Positions 49,301 to 61,349 are shown, numbered from the stretch's first letter. The stretch: DNA of 64,000 nt from Branchiostoma floridae (GCF_000003815.2 NC_049980.1:15929576-15993575), one strand, 5' to 3'. Numbers and translations are program-made. The notes: generated by a model not told the origin, from the letters alone.

Positions 49301-50725
49301 TATCATACATGTAAGTATGTTTGTGTCTTGAAATAAAAAAGGTATGCTATACGTCAATAAAGGTAAGACATCCTGGTAATAAGATATGCCAAATAGCCAT
49401 TACTCAAGCAACTGGATAATATGCATAGGTATTTTTTGTGCCCAGTAATTAACAGTGTATACTCAGTATATTTTGACTATCATCACTCATCAGGGAGGTT
49501 TAATACTTGCAACATTGTTATCAATTGTGGAAATGCATTATTAGGAGATGAAATATATAGGAATGTTCAAGGCAAGAAAAATCATGTACAAAATACGTGT
49601 TTATGATTAGGAATCAGGGCTCGAAATACTGGGTGCATGTGCACCTTGGTGCACCCAAAATTGGAGCTGTGCACCCATTATTTTCTGTGGGTGCACAGGT
49701 GCGCCCAAATATTTTCTTAGGTTTATGTATATTAAGATGTCAAAGTATACTAGTATACATCATATTCTTGACATCTAAGTGTTAGGAAGGTAATAAAAAT
49801 GTCTGTCATGGTACTTGTTTAAGAATTTGATAACTTGAAAAGAGCCGAAGAGACTTAAATTTAAGTAGTGCACCCAAAATTTTTTTTGTGCACCCAATTT
49901 TTTTAAGGAGGGTGCACTAGTGCACCTAATCCCCAAAATGAATTTCGAGCCCTGGGAATATACAAGACTTTCAAAATCTCTTAAGTCTAGATGATTTCCA
50001 TTACCTTGCACTTAATGAATCCCCTTTGCTGTGTCGTCCCTAGCCCCACCACCCTGGATGCTATAGTGTTTGCCCACATTGCCCCGGTACTGAAGGCTCC
50101 CCTCCCCAGCAACCAGCTCCAGAACCACCTGAAGAACTGTAACAACCTCGTCAACTTCTGTGCTCGTGTAACCAGCAGATACTTCCCATCAGACTCAGAA
50201 GGTACTGGTTTTTTATATTTGCCACATTACATTATCAAACATCCATTAAGCATTGTCCAGGGCAGGATATTTTCCAGAGTATTCAGACAGAGACATATTG
50301 ACTCCTGTATACATTTGAAATAGAGTAGTTCATGTACATTATAATATTTATGTGGACATCAAAGCCTGAATTAATTGCATGTTTGATGCACCTTTTCTAT
50401 AATTTGTCAGTATATTGACCATTGACATAAGTAATTTTTAAAATTTTACTTCTTAGGTTCTTAGACTTTATTACATGTATTATTTTTCCCTCCAGATGCA
50501 GACCATTCAACATTCACACCAAGTACTGTTGATGATCGGCAGTACAGCACAACCAACAAGATCCTGTCAGCAGGCGTGGCCATTGCTGCCATGGTCGCTT
50601 ATGCCCTCCTTAGTGGACTAGTCCAAATTGACATGAGTGGGGATGATGATGTTCCAGCAGTTCCTGAGTCAGATATCAATGTTGAAAATTTCAGGTTTCA
50701 GGAAGAAGAACAAGAGGATGATTAA
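46398..50725 (+). CDS. MTX1: Metaxin (MTX1/MTX3-like)
   Basis: Mitochondrial outer-membrane protein of the import and SAM/MICOS machinery, with a GST-like fold. Exons: 46398-46478, 47473-47542, 47682-47761, 48268-48360, 48541-48720, 49072-49148, 50044-50201, 50496-50725. The phases close (969 bp, 322 residues; human MTX1 is 317 in its short form and MTX3 about 326). Landmarks: MELWCWKGDWGLPSID at the N-terminus, NNPWKSPSGSLPVFKNG, SFWMDARNYVDFSRPWYA, and QDFFFGQSPTTLDA. A C-terminal tail anchor follows (ILSAGVAIAAMVAYALL) with an acidic end EEEQEDD. Metaxin-1 versus metaxin-3 is not resolved here; the symbol stands for the family. The gene is convergent with LIN7. One intron holds a Harbinger-like MITE, another a hAT-like MITE, and another a decayed copy of exon 3. 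Confidence 0.94.
46824..47362. mobile_element. Harbinger-like MITE, copy 2 (metaxin intron 1)
   Basis: 539 bp with the same termini as the copy at 43059 but inverted relative to it. It is flanked by TAA at 46821-46823 and 47363-47365. Internal similarity runs through the whole element, including CGCGCGC and AACAAGATGG stretches. Confidence 0.8.
48448..48501 (+). pseudogene. Decayed duplicate of metaxin exon 3
   Basis: TCAAGAATGGAGAGGACTTG and the following bases match metaxin exon 3 (from 47696) over about 54 bp with roughly ten changes. The frame KNGEDLVF is kept, but the 5' third, the acceptor alignment and the donor are missing. It lies in the intron before exon 5, so it reads as a relic of exon duplication. 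Confidence 0.7.
49615..49954. mobile_element. hAT-like MITE with 5-bp duplication, copy 2 (metaxin intron)
   Basis: 340 bp, termini CAGGGCTCGAAAT and complement, flanked by GGAAT at 49610-49614 and 49955-49959. It is in reverse orientation relative to the copy at 44928. Confidence 0.78.
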
Positions 50726-53062
50726 TTTTGGGACCTGTGAATTAAAGATATGTAAGCTTGTCTGGCAGCTTTGATCTGTAATCAATGAATGCGTACAAGA
50801 AATGACCAGTAGATAGACTTTGAATGTTGATTGGCAAGCTTTGTATTAGGGAAGCTTACACATGTAATTGTATGATATGTATTTTTTTTGTTTTAAAACT
50901 GTGTAAGACATTGAAAAAAATGTTTGTTATGACAAAGATGTCATTTTTTGTAATCTTTAAGAATGTACATATTAGTTGGTCCTTGAACAGTGAATTTATG
51001 ATTTATTGCATTTGCAATTGCATTAGTGTTGCTTGAAATTGTTAGTCATATTTCTTTTCAGGGCAGTGACTTGTTCAGTAAGAACAATAGCAAAGCTTTG
51101 CTAGTAAACATCAATGTATGTGTAATTGCTGTATTGACGGAGGGACAAGGGTACTGCTGTAGGGTAGTGCTGTTCTGACTGCATGTAGCTCACCTGTTAT
51201 GTCAAGTTGAACATGATGGTACAGGAATGAAGACATTGAGATGCCTCATTAAAAAAGAGGAAGATGACCACTTGTGTACACTTTTGTGTTCCTTTATGTC
51301 TTTTGTTTGCTACATTGAACACAATCAAGAAATCAGTTCCTTTTTGTCACTATGGAAAGGCAGGCTAAAAGTGTTATTACTGCCCTCTACTTTTAGAGTA
51401 TGGTACTGCAGTAATCCATAGGGTAGGATACATTGTACTTCAAATTTGTGATTTGATTTTGCAGCAAGGAGAAAATTAAGTGTTCACAGTCAAGATAGTG
51501 GTGTAGCCACCACCGCAAAAAGCAGGTAGCTTTAAATTTAAATTAAATATCAATTCCTATTTCAAAAATTGGCAACCTGAAAATTGTCACTTTGATTCAC
51601 TCCCCAGCAGAATGTTTGCTGCTCAAACATAAAAGTGCCTTGCTTTCAAATTACAGCAAGTTCTTTGCTTTGAATGCAAGTTTTCAAAAACTTGCCTTCT
51701 CCAAAGAAACTATGAGAACAAACCAAATTTACTGCCTTTCTTGGGTTGATATTACTTTTTTTCCACAAACACTAGAGAAAGACCATACAACACTTTTTAG
51801 CCACACATCCTCATTTTAATACCATGGTGTATTCATTAGTGATAGTGTAACACAATCTTGAAGCAGGAGCAAGCAGTGACAATAAGTCTTACCAAAAATA
51901 GCTAAGCATTTGACATACATTCTGGTACCATGAATGAATTTTAACTACTGTGTCATGATTTTTAGGAAGAGGTGTTGCTTAAGCACACTTGGATGGTTAT
52001 GTTGCCCCTTAGTTGGTTTCATTGGCCGTTGTACCTACAAAATACTAACCATCAAATGAGCCAAACATCAGCTAAAAGATCATGCTAGTAAGGTACTGAT
52101 CATTCGGATCAACTCTTCACTTTAATGGCTATGCAAGGCGCCCTGTGTCTAACCAGCATCTACATAATCATCAGAGGCAATCTAATGAATACAAACAACC
52201 TCACTGCCTAAATGCTTCAAACACTTTTTGTTGATGATAGGTAACCAATTCTTAAAAATCATTAACATATGTGATGCAATTGAATTCAAACACACAAAAA
52301 GTCCTGTACTGTATACATAAGTAAAGAATTCTTGGGATAAAAACATTTCAGTATTTTGTTGTTTCTCACAGCAATTTTTATAGTGTGGTCCAACAGGTCG
52401 AGTGGTCCTGAGCTGAAACAATGTGTAATTTGTGGGGCACAGTTGTCTGCGACATTTTTTACTGCTGGGTAATTGTAACTCATGCTATTACCTCATCTCA
52501 AGGAGGTTCTGATATAACCTCCTTGCTCATCTCTACCCAGAGAAGAGGTTAGTACTCGTAAATGTGCACAGTATTTGAATTAAGAAAAGCAACATTCCAT
52601 TGTTTCAATTTCATTAGATTTCACATGGAGGTTAAAGAACCTCTTAGTTTTTCCACTAGCCGAGGAATCAAATGGTTTGATAACGGAGCAAAGTGGACCA
52701 TTACTACTAAATTGCTGTAAGAAACATTCTGATGATTGACATTTTATTCCTTCTCTCCTCGCACTTACGCCAGTAGTGCACCAATTCTGACTAATACCAT
52801 TCATCTAATTCACAGGACAACCTCAAATTTCAAAATAGGAATGATTCTAAGTCTGATAGCCATATTCCTCAATTATTAATAACACTCTAATTTATGTGTA
52901 CTACACAAAATGTGACACTGTAATATAATGTTGATGATACCACTTGTTTTGTGACGATAGTAAGGTATTCCAGACTTGCATCAACTCTTTAACATTAAAT
53001 GTGACAAAATTCTAGAAGTCCTTTCTAAAAGTCCTCATAGAAAATTCAGCATGCATGATGAT
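50726..53062. other. Convergent 3' region between metaxin and LIN7
   Basis: This contains the two 3' UTRs. An ATTAAA-type poly(A) signal occurs soon after the metaxin stop (about 50743). I see no further gene; the ORFs here are short and low in complexity. Confidence 0.45.
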
Positions 53063-53665
53063 CTAACATTCCATTGGCCTACGTCCACGGCGGTTGTTTC
53101 GCATCTTCTCGAAGCGGGCCTCCATCTCCTCCAGGACTTTAGGAGTGTAGCGGACGACCAGCTTGACGGTGCCGGTGGCGGCCTTTAACAGCTCGACGGC
53201 CTTTTCGTGATTCTCCCCCTCCACACTGACGCCGTTCACGGACAGGAGCTGATCGCCTCTCTTCAGCCCCCCGTGCCTGTCTGCCACACCGCTGGGGATG
53301 ACTCGGGAGATGTAGATCGGGGAATTTTGCTCCTTTCCACCCATAACATTGAAGCCCAGCCCTTCCTCCGTCTTCGGCAGCTCCACAACACGGGGGTGTG
53401 CGTGGCCCTCGCTGGCAGCGAAGGCGGCAACTGTCGCTTTCGCGGTCGCGTTGGCTCGTATCTCTGGACTGCCGGTCAGGTCCACCGTTTCGTAGACATG
53501 CTCGTAGACCTCCCTGATTGCGTTGCAGAAATCGGACTGGAGAACCTTCTGCAGAGCCTGTAGCTTCTGAGGAGGGACTTCTCCTGTCTTCTGCAGGTTA
53601 TCCAGCAGCTCAATGGCCCGCCTTACATCTCTCTCCAGAGTCAACGCTTCACCTGTAGACGCCAT
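53063..53665 (-). CDS. LIN7: LIN7 (Veli/MALS) scaffold protein, single exon
   Basis: 200 residues in one uninterrupted reading frame. An L27 domain covers about residues 10-65 ([20 protein letters not shown]), followed by a linker and a PDZ domain of about 85 residues from residue 93 with the carboxylate-binding loop [10 protein letters not shown] and the [18 protein letters not shown] helix region. It then ends in a basic tail ([11 protein letters not shown]). The protein pairs with CASK/LIN-2 and Mint/LIN-10 through L27 and holds receptors or channels at epithelial and synaptic membranes through PDZ. Length matches human LIN7C (197). Vertebrate LIN7 genes are split by several introns, so an intact single exon here is unusual. 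The symbol denotes the family; the A, B and C paralogues arose in vertebrates. It is head to head with PIG-B. Confidence 0.95.
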   Translation of the reverse strand: MASTGEALTLERDVRRAIELLDNLQKTGEVPPQKLQALQKVLQSDFCNAIREVYEHVYETVDLTGSPEIRANATAKATVAAFAASEGHAHPRVVELPKTEEGLGFNVMGGKEQNSPIYISRVIPSGVADRHGGLKRGDQLLSVNGVSVEGENHEKAVELLKAATGTVKLVVRYTPKVLEEMEARFEKMRNNRRGRRPMEC

Positions 53666-54294
53666 TTTGGATGTCTCAGAGTCTAGCTTGCCTTTGTGAT
53701 TTTGTGTCCCGCCGCGACGTCCAGAAAGTAGTCCCTACGTATTTCAAAGAGCCATGTCTGCGATAGACCGCTTTGAAATAAATACTTCTCTATATAGTAT
53801 GATGATAGATATATGTATTAAACATGGACGTCAAAATCACCCATATTTCCTAAACACAATGTTTATCTCAGTCCACCCTTCCCGCCCCTTCGACCTGATT
53901 ACAGCTCCCTATTACTATACAGTGGCGTAGTGATCTACAATAAACAGCTAATTATAATATCAACATTTGGTATCGGCACACAGTTCAGTTGCAAAATGCT
54001 ATTGTATCGTATTACAACTCTGACAACGCTTTGAATTAGCAGCCTTTGATATATTCAAGAATAAATGCATTTAAAGTCGACTCTACTCTGACTGTAGGCT
54101 ACTAAAGGGTCAGAGTTCTCGTTTGCTTTGCAGAGCTTTGCAGCAATCATTCAAACTGTAGAGTGAGACCAACTCACTCGAGGTCAAAGTTGAGGCGCCT
54201 AATTTGTTTTCACTTTCTGCAGTGTCTTGGAGAAGCGTTTCATTTTGGGGGTCATTCTCTCACATCAACTGCTAAACAAACAGAGACAAGAGTA
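53666..54294. promoter_or_regulatory. LIN7 / PIG-B divergent promoter region
   Basis: 629 bp separate the start codons of two divergent genes. The LIN7 start lies in AAAATGGCGTC (minus), a YY1-like context. I see no clear TATA box. Shared control is inference. Confidence 0.45.
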
Positions 54295-57200
54295 ATGTCT
54301 CAGTACAACCTTCGTTCCCGTGGACCTTTGAAGGTGGAACTTGGACATGGACCAGGAGCCCTGACGGCTGCGGGCGAACTAAAGCCCCCGTTGGGGAGGG
54401 GTGCTTCTACAGGACCGGTGGTGGAAACAGCATCAAACGAAAGGGAAAGTTCTAGCACGTTACTGTCATTAGGTAAGTTGTAAGAAATGAGTTGAATTAG
54501 ATATTGAGTCCTCTTAATTCCCCCTTCTCAATTTTATTTCAACAGCCTATTTCCTTTATATTTGCCATTGATATTTCTGTACTGTAAAATTCATTGCAAC
54601 ATACGCCGTTACACATGTAACGTTACATGACTCTGTCTTGAAAATTATGGCGAATACTAATAGTTAACAGAGTTTATTTTTTTCAACTGTAAAATCAAAA
54701 CACAGTGAAAGCCCTCCAACCATCGCAGATATTAATGATTTACAGTAGGTTACAAATGTGAAATGTGCTGGATGTTGGATGCATCGCACCTGTTACGAAC
54801 TTCAATCTGACCAACTCGGACCAACATCCAGGTTGAGTCATAATCCAATTCATAACCCTAATCCTAACCCAACACTGAGGTTGAGTCCTAAACTTACACC
54901 TATCCCCCAAAAAATGTTTTTCTGATTTGACCATAGGCTGTAGGGTAGTACTACTAGTAGAGTGTTTGTCTGTGGACGAATGCTCTGGATGGATCAAAAA
55001 GATAGCGGGCGAAAAGATCGGTGACAGCTGATCCCAAAAGCTGGTGTCAGAACCCCGTGAGTTGACTTGTCCAAGTTGGTAATGATCCAAATCGCTCTGA
55101 TCCTAAATTGTGATGACATGAAGTTTTCTGCTGCAGGAGACGGACAGTTGTTCGTGGTGCTGCTGACTGTGCGGTTGCTGAATGCAGCAGTGGTACAGAC
55201 AGCACATGTGCCTGATGAGTACTGGCAGTCTATGGAGGTGGCACACCATATGGTCTTTGGATATCCTTCATAATAATTTTTAGAGAAATTGATTGTTAAC
55301 CCCCCTCTTTATTCCCAACACTTACACAAGTTACAGAGTTTCCAATTTTCTTATATGTATAAACACAGCTCAAAAAGCTCAGAAACTTGAATTTGATCAA
55401 TCATATCTCTGTGAATACTTTATGATTTTATCAGTTGCATTTATTATACAGTAATTGGAAAGCCTATTCATTGTCCTTTAAAATGATACAATGTTTATTA
55501 AGACATATGATTGTTCATGAAAGTTGTATATTCTCCTTTAGAATGGTACCTTGTATGTAGCTCATTTGTTATGGTCATGATTTTGTGAAACAAGTGCCAT
55601 GACTGACGTTACCCAGAAAACATCAGCCATTCTGTTGGCAGGGAAGTTTTGGCACTTTCGCTCTGTGCTGCACTCTAATACTTTGTAATAGACAACTCTA
55701 GTGTTTGAATAGGATCATGACAAATTTGTATAAATTCTCCATTCCTGTACTATGGTAGTAGTAGTACCAGTACTTGTAAAGTTGTATGTTTTCCTTAACC
55801 AGTGAAACCTATGGTTACCTAACATGGGAGTGGCAGGCAGGGCTGCGAGGGTTCACTTACCCACTGGTGTTTGCTGCCCTTTACAAGGGTCTGGCTGTCT
55901 TCAGGCTGGACAGTGTCACCTTATTGGTAAGTTAATGTGATGATGGTATGTTGTCACATCTACTGGTATGAATTGCAATCTGTCAAAATTGGCAACTTTA
56001 CACCTGTGGAGGTCATGATCTGAGCCAATGTCAACAGAGATCCAAATTGCGGTTTCAGTCAGTTTGCATGCAATTGCTGAATGTACATGTACTGATACAA
56101 TCAGTTAATCCACTAGTGCAGTTGGTGCAATTCAACATGAAATATTATTACCCCTAATTTACAGGTTCTTCTCCCAAGACTACTCCAGGGATTCTTTACA
56201 GCACTATGTGACCTTTACCTATTTAAGGTCACCAGGAAGTTACATGGCGAAGGTGTAGCACAGTGGACTGTATCCTTTTGCATGTGCCAATTCAAAATCA
56301 AATAGAAGTAAAGTATGTTCACAATAGAGGGGAAAACAGTAAGTAATCAATTTGCATGAATTGTGGTTGGCAAGTACATGTACTAGGATATATAATTCTT
56401 GTTTACAAGGTACAATGTATGAAAGCCCATGCCTTACAATAGAAAATGTGTTGTACGGTTTGTACCAGTGTGTGATGATTCCATAACAAATTTGCCAGCT
56501 ATTGTGCCAGATTCTGTCTTGGTTTATGTTTTATTGTGGACCCAGAACTCTGACCAACTCCATGGAAACAGTCCTCACTACAGCTGCTCTGTACTACTAT
56601 CCCTGGCCACAGGAAGCTTCAACAACAGGGTCAAGGTTTGTTTTTGATAACTGAGTCTGGAGTGTTGTTTTTCATTGTTGATGTCAAATGCAGCCACATT
56701 TCCTGTACAAGTGACCACCTCTACATAGGGATCACCTAGGGATTGCCAATGTGGTCCCCTAGACAATATATCCCGTCAACACAATCCTGTCTGCAGTACT
56801 GGTAACCACCTGTCCACGTTGACCAGATTTTGTTGGTTCCCTGAGTAGTCTTCTTAGGCAGTTTTGACCGCATGGGTGCATGTATATTTGAAATTATTAT
56901 ATTTACATGTAACAGTTATTGTCCTGAAGGTAGCAATTTCAGAATTTACTTTGTTAGTTACCCATATAGATTAACAATCCGAGTGAGTTACTCAGTCTTT
57001 CCTGTTCCCACAGTAAACAGGTGGTGATGTATCTGAGTCTCGCTGCTCTGTCCTGTGTGGTGAGACCCACAGCAGCCATCATGTGGATTCCATTGTGCAT
57101 GCTACATTTAGTCAACAGTGGGAGCAAGCTGCATACAGTCACTCTGCACTTTATACCAGTTGGGTATGTGTAAATTGCTTTTTTAATACCCGGATCTTGG

Positions 57201-60200
57201 ATTCTGTAACAATGATATTTTGAATTGAAGAGTACCATAGTGACTCATTAAAGTTACTTGGCTGATAGTCTGAAATATTTTGCGTCTTTCATCTGTTGCA
57301 GATTAGGGGCTCTCACATGGTCTGCTGTTATCGACAGGATTTTCTATGGGAAGGTCTGTACAGTAGCATATACAGAATGTAGAGCAACTTTCAAGACCTT
57401 GAAATACTATTAGATGTTTTGCCAGTAGTGTTTGATTCTGACAGCATTTATATTGTATACTTGTAATACATTTATCATTCCAATCTGAAAGTGTAATATG
57501 TTTGTTTTAATCAAGATGAAGAAAAGCTTGAAAAAGTCTAGAATTTGCCAGTTTCTTGCACTCAGAATCAGATCTTGTTAGTCATCTTGTTTCTTTGTGT
57601 CTATTTTACAAGTGTTGTGTTTTGTTCTTGAAGTGGGTGCTGGTTCAGTACAACTTCCTGGAGTTCAACGTCCTGAGTAACATGGGCTCATTCTACGGCA
57701 GCCACCCCTGGCACTGGTACATCAGCCAGGGCTTCCCTGTTACCATGGCAACACAACTTATTCCCTTCATCTTCGGTTCTGTGAAGTTCTGGAGGAAGCA
57801 AATGCTGGCTTTGCTGGTCATTCTATGGACAGTAGTGGTGTACAGGTTAGCGTCCTTATGTTTGATAGGGCTGTTCAGAATTAAGTATGGATCAACCAAC
57901 AGCCAGCTCAGGAGGATGATCCCATACATAAGTGTGTGTAAAGCTTTTTGGGGTTATTAGTGGTGGCAGATATGACTGCTAATGTACATTTGTAGTTGGA
58001 GTCAATCAAATATCAGACAAAAGTTAATGATAGAGCTCATTACAGCAAATACAACAAAATACAGTAGATACAGTATTCTTTGATTTTACCTTAAATTTTA
58101 TAACCTTTTCAACAAAAGCTACACAGAAAATGTGATAAAACCTTTGATGTGGATATTATATTAGTGGTAACATCAGTTACATGATCACTTTGTACAAATC
58201 AATTATGAATATTTCCAGTGCTAATGAATCACCACTGTTTCTCCAGCTTCCTTGGTCACAAGGAGTTTCGTTTCATCATGCCAGTAGTGCCTCTAGCCAT
58301 GATGTCTTGTGGTAAGTTGATTCCATTTCTTGTCATTAAAAGTTTGTTTTTCTTCAGAACTATCATAGAATGGGACTCATCACCAAGTTCTGTAGGCTGA
58401 GCCTCCTTAGGTATAAACAACACTTACAGCTAGATGTGCAAAGGTTACATGTGACAGGTTGTTAGTGTGATATGACCAGCTGCTGTAGCACTGAGTGCCT
58501 GTGGAGCTGGTGTGTCATGCTGAAGGGTGGTTATACCAGCTACTAGTATACTGATAAATATTGTGAGGTGAAAAATGATTACATCCTTACTCAGGATGCT
58601 TTAATGAATATTACGCTACAGGACTGTTTCTCAGTTTTATCAACTGCCAATTCACTTCGCATCGTGTGAAGCCTAAAATACCACTCTTGCCTGGATGGCA
58701 CTAAACTTAGTCTAAAGCCAGTAAGGCAGGGAAATATGCCAGCATGTAGCTGAATATGCAAATGCCAAACATTTGTTACCACTATTCTTGGAAGGGCAGT
58801 GACCAGAAGACTGGCCTAAAGTTAGGGAGTGCAAGAGGCTACATGTTTATGATTTTACTGCAAAAAAAATTAAAATATGTCTCAATCCAGAGTACAAAAT
58901 GTACCTTACACAAGTTACAGGAAAACAAATCTTCTGCCTAGAATGGTACAGTATGTACAGTCCCAATGTACCATGGGAATTCCCTTTCCTCTTGATAAGT
59001 ACAAGGAAAAATAGGCTTTAGGGTAACAACCCAAACACAGGGTTGATAGCCTCTGCACCACATGTGCTGTCTATAAATTTACAGTCAAACTTGACTGTGG
59101 ACGCATGCGCACCTCTTCGTATGGACGTCCCGGCCAATTTAACCACTTTTTGGCGGGCCCGTAGATAATTTTCCCCTTATCACAAGCAATTCTGTCTAAA
59201 GTGACAATGTACCTGTTTATATAGACAGTACTTTATTGGTCCAATGTGCTTATTTGGTCCATCTTTAGGCAGTTTTGCTGTATCAGTGTGGTGTTTTCTC
59301 CCAGGCCTGTGGTTACACTGGCTGACTCCATGGCTGCGGGTCACCACAGTGGTGTTCCTTCTGGTGACTAACCTCCCCCTGGCCCTGTACACCAGCCTGG
59401 TGCACCAGAGAGGCACTGTGGACGTCATGTCATTCCTGAGCCAGGAAGCAGACAGACATGGGCAGGACATGTCTGTGTTGTTCCTTATGCCTTGCCATTC
59501 AACTCCCTTTTACAGGTGCGTTGGATAGTCTTGTTTGATTGATGTATTTTCTCAACAAGATAAGTAAGTAAGACTCAGTAAGACTCATGAGTCAGGTTAG
59601 TCACAGATAAGAGCTGCATGTTTTTAGGGAGGCACTGTCCTACTCTGTGCAGAAAGAAGAAAATCCATAACAGGGGTCAGGGGATGTAAAAAAGTCTGAA
59701 GGTGAACTTGTCCCTGATGATAATTTGGGTTGATTTTTTTTTTCAAATCTACAAAATGTAACTCTTCAAAGTTGAGTTTGGTAGAATGGATAAGGATGAT
59801 TTCTTAACATACATTTTTGTACATATAGCACCAATATTGTTTAGTGTATAGAATACACATTTGCTCTTCTCCACTGGAAATCTTAGTCATGTTCACCACA
59901 ACATCAACATGAGGTTTTTGGAATGTCCCCCTGACTTGGAGAGAAGACCAGACTACATGGATGAAGCTGACATATTTTACCAGGACCCCTCGGCATGGTT
60001 GAAAAACAACCATGGGCCAGATGTCCCACTCCCAACACATCTTGTCATGTTCAACACTCTACATTTGGTAAGAGGCCTATGTTACTATGGCCTTTAGCAA
60101 GGTTCAGATCTAGTCTTTCCTACTCCTTTGATGCCCCCATAACCTAAACTGTTGCACCAGTATAGTGGTAACTAAGTGTATAGTCTAAAAACTAAAAGGG

Positions 60201-61027
60201 ATTTCACAGCAACAGGTAGTACATCTACCCTCTGCACCCTCTAATAATACTAGTACAGTATCACACATCTTGAACCTTTTTAGTTTAGTTATCGAAAATA
60301 CATGTAGATAGGATTATATCCAATGTGATGCCTCCAAATTAACAATGTTGTGGTGCTGAAAAGCATTTCATCTAACAGGTTAGTATTAACTATAGTATGA
60401 ACTATATACCTTTGTACTACTACAGGACATAGAAGACTTCCTCACAGAGAAACAATTTTCCAAGGTATGTTCTGTACTCTTTTCATTTTCCTTATCCTTT
60501 CAAAGCATACTCTGTTGCATTACTAAAAGTAATTCTAATCTTCTTACTTGAATGTGTATTTTGATTAAGTACTAGTATTGTCATGTAGAATGGAGTTTTA
60601 AACTGGAAATCATACTTTTTTTAAAAACAGTAGCGTAAACATTAAATCAGAAACACTATCAACCATCATTGAGGTACTTTATTCTCTTCCACACCATAAC
60701 ATGAACTCTGTAGCAGCTAGCACCTCCTAAGGTAGCCTGAGAACAAGATTACTCGGTGTGATTCACTTTTCAAGTGTTGCTGGAGTATCACAGCACTCTA
60801 AAAATTAACATGTAGTGTTGTTCCTGTTTAGTTTTTTTTTCACAATCAGTAGTCATACATGTAGTAGCTTTTTCTTGTTTACAATTTTTTCACTGATACC
60901 ATTGCCAGTGTAAGTTATGTTTGATTTAAATTCCTTTCAGTGTGCAGAATACTTCCACACCCACATCACATTGGAAAGAAGAATTGGCAACTATGTGCAA
61001 GTCTACTGTCAACAGCAGGCCACATAA
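54295..61027 (+). CDS. PIGB: GPI mannosyltransferase 3 (PIG-B)
   Basis: ER multi-pass GT22-family enzyme that adds the third mannose to the GPI anchor from dolichol-phosphate mannose. Exons: 54295-54472, 55137-55260, 55809-55926, 56165-56269, 56499-56635, 57014-57163, 57302-57353, 57634-57845, 58247-58311, 59305-59515, 59887-60067, 60426-60464, 60941-61027. The phases close (1659 bp, 552 residues; human is 554). Landmarks: [108 protein letters not shown] and PCHSTPFY. Two introns carry U12-type signals (listed separately). The human-like reading [11 protein letters not shown] is only restored by the AT-AC junction. Confidence 0.95.
55261..55808 (+). other. U12-type AT-AC intron in PIGB
   Basis: The donor is ATATCCTTC (55261-55269), a match to the U12 AT-AC donor. 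The branch motif TTCCTTAAC (55791-55799) is an exact consensus match, with the branch A 10 nt before the terminal AC at 55807-55808. No GT donor is usable here: a GT-AG junction at the nearby AG (55801-55802) would break the conserved protein, whereas the AT-AC junction gives [10 protein letters not shown]. Confidence 0.9.
56270..56498 (+). other. U12-type GT-AG intron in PIGB
   Basis: The donor GTATCCTTT (56270-56278) is an exact U12 consensus. The branch motif TTCCATAAC (56479-56487) has one mismatch, with the branch A 12 nt before the AG at 56498. The junction gives [13 protein letters not shown], which aligns with the human protein as I remember it. Confidence 0.85.
56690..56880. repeat. 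Dispersed GACCACCT repeat, copy 3 (PIGB intron)
   Basis: CCTGTACAAGTGACCACCTC followed by TACATAGGGATCACC matches the family seen at 42037 (reverse complement) and 20080. Confidence 0.5.
59085..59275. repeat. Dispersed GACCACCT repeat, copy 4 (PIGB intron)
   Basis: GGCCAATTTAACCACTTTTT matches the reverse complement of 42055-42074, followed by an ATAATTTTCCCC stretch similar to the copy at 20080. Confidence 0.5.
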
Positions 61028-61349
61028 CTTATACAACAGAGAGCTCCATAACATATTCCTAAAGATGTCATGATGACAAATCATAACATATTAATATCTT
61101 AACTTCTTACTCATGCATACTCAAAAGTACTTTAGATTGATACTTTTTAAAACCTATTCTTTTAAATAACAAAATGAAAGGGGGATCTTTTAAATAACAG
61201 AATGAAAACGAACAGAAAAAAACCTCAACACATTATTTCCTGTATCAATTCCAGAGCTGCATAATGATTGATTTCAGCTGTTTGTATTTCAGAATTTTGG
61301 TTGTTGTAATTGAAACATTGTCACACCCCCTGTATGCTATTTTAGATTA

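Noticed and set aside
53207-53563. Plus-strand ORF of 118 residues
   Set aside because: It is antisense to the LIN7 coding exon, which has clear L27 and PDZ motifs.
55801-55926. PIGB exon starting after the AG at 55802 ([10 protein letters not shown])
   Set aside because: This needs a GT donor that does not exist at the end of exon 2; the AT-AC U12 junction explains all signals and restores the conserved protein.
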